From: an uncultured Prevotella sp.
GTDB taxonomy: Bacteria; Bacteroidota; Bacteroidia; Bacteroidales; Bacteroidaceae
Direction of reading: 5' to 3'
DNA length: 6,891 nucleotides
Assembly: GCA_900546605.1 (NCBI GenBank)
Contig: URDV01000121.1
Span: 1-6,891, forward strand
The stretch's first letter is position 1. Each line of letters starts with the position of its first letter. Shown here piece after piece: positions 6,866 through 6,891 of the stretch. The notes below the pieces were generated by a model. The model searched no databases. It was given only the letters and a program-made list of their open reading frames with translations, and was not told the DNA's origin. Both the position numbers and the translations under genes were made by a program.

Positions 6866-6891
6866 GCCGAGCTTTTTAAGTTTCCTGTCAT

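Noticed and set aside
6823..6891. Minus-strand open frame of 22 codons beginning with ATG at the right edge
   Set aside because: It reads straight through the octamer array and stops after it, has no recognisable protein features and starts at the window edge.
1..6891. Search for CRISPR arrays, tRNA or rRNA genes, insertion sequences, toxin-antitoxin or defence genes
   Set aside because: The two non-coding ends are 207 and 100 bases long and hold only the repeats and promoter described; no spacer-repeat pattern, tRNA-like cloverleaf or transposase is visible, and the rest is filled by five metabolic genes.

Overview
The window looks like ordinary chromosomal DNA from a member of the Bacteroidota, most likely of the order Bacteroidales and plausibly Prevotella-like. 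Evidence for this: a peptidase of family S46 (DPP7/DPP11 type), typical of this group; a Bacteroidota-style -7 element (TAnnTTTG) upstream of the first gene; A-rich sequence without clear Shine-Dalgarno sites before the start codons; and signal peptides of the kind seen in the group. The genus is inferred from general appearance, not from a marker gene.

Layout: positions 1-207 are non-coding and hold an 8-bp tandem repeat array, some fold-back sequence and a promoter candidate. Five genes then follow on the + strand, with gaps of 20, 15, -4 and 22 bases, so they probably form one operon or a closely coupled cluster: thyA (208-1002), an RsmF/NOP2-type rRNA cytosine-5 methyltransferase (1023-2399), folA (2415-2909), a secreted metallophosphatase/5'-nucleotidase (2906-4630, overlapping folA by ATGA), and a secreted S46 dipeptidyl-peptidase of predicted DPP7 type (4653-6791). 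Positions 6792-6891 are non-coding and hold a second 8-bp repeat array, in the opposite orientation to the first.

How the genes fit together: ThyA converts dUMP to dTMP and turns methylene-tetrahydrofolate into dihydrofolate. FolA reduces dihydrofolate back to tetrahydrofolate. These two are a classic functional pair, here separated by the rRNA methyltransferase gene. The last two genes encode predicted envelope enzymes: one releases phosphate and nucleosides from nucleotides, the other cuts dipeptides from peptides. They would feed nucleoside and peptide salvage in a proteolytic, asaccharolytic-leaning lifestyle. The link between the folate genes and the envelope genes is positional only.

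I found no convincing new system. All five proteins belong to known families and appear intact. The least explained feature is the pair of inverted octanucleotide arrays that bracket the cluster.
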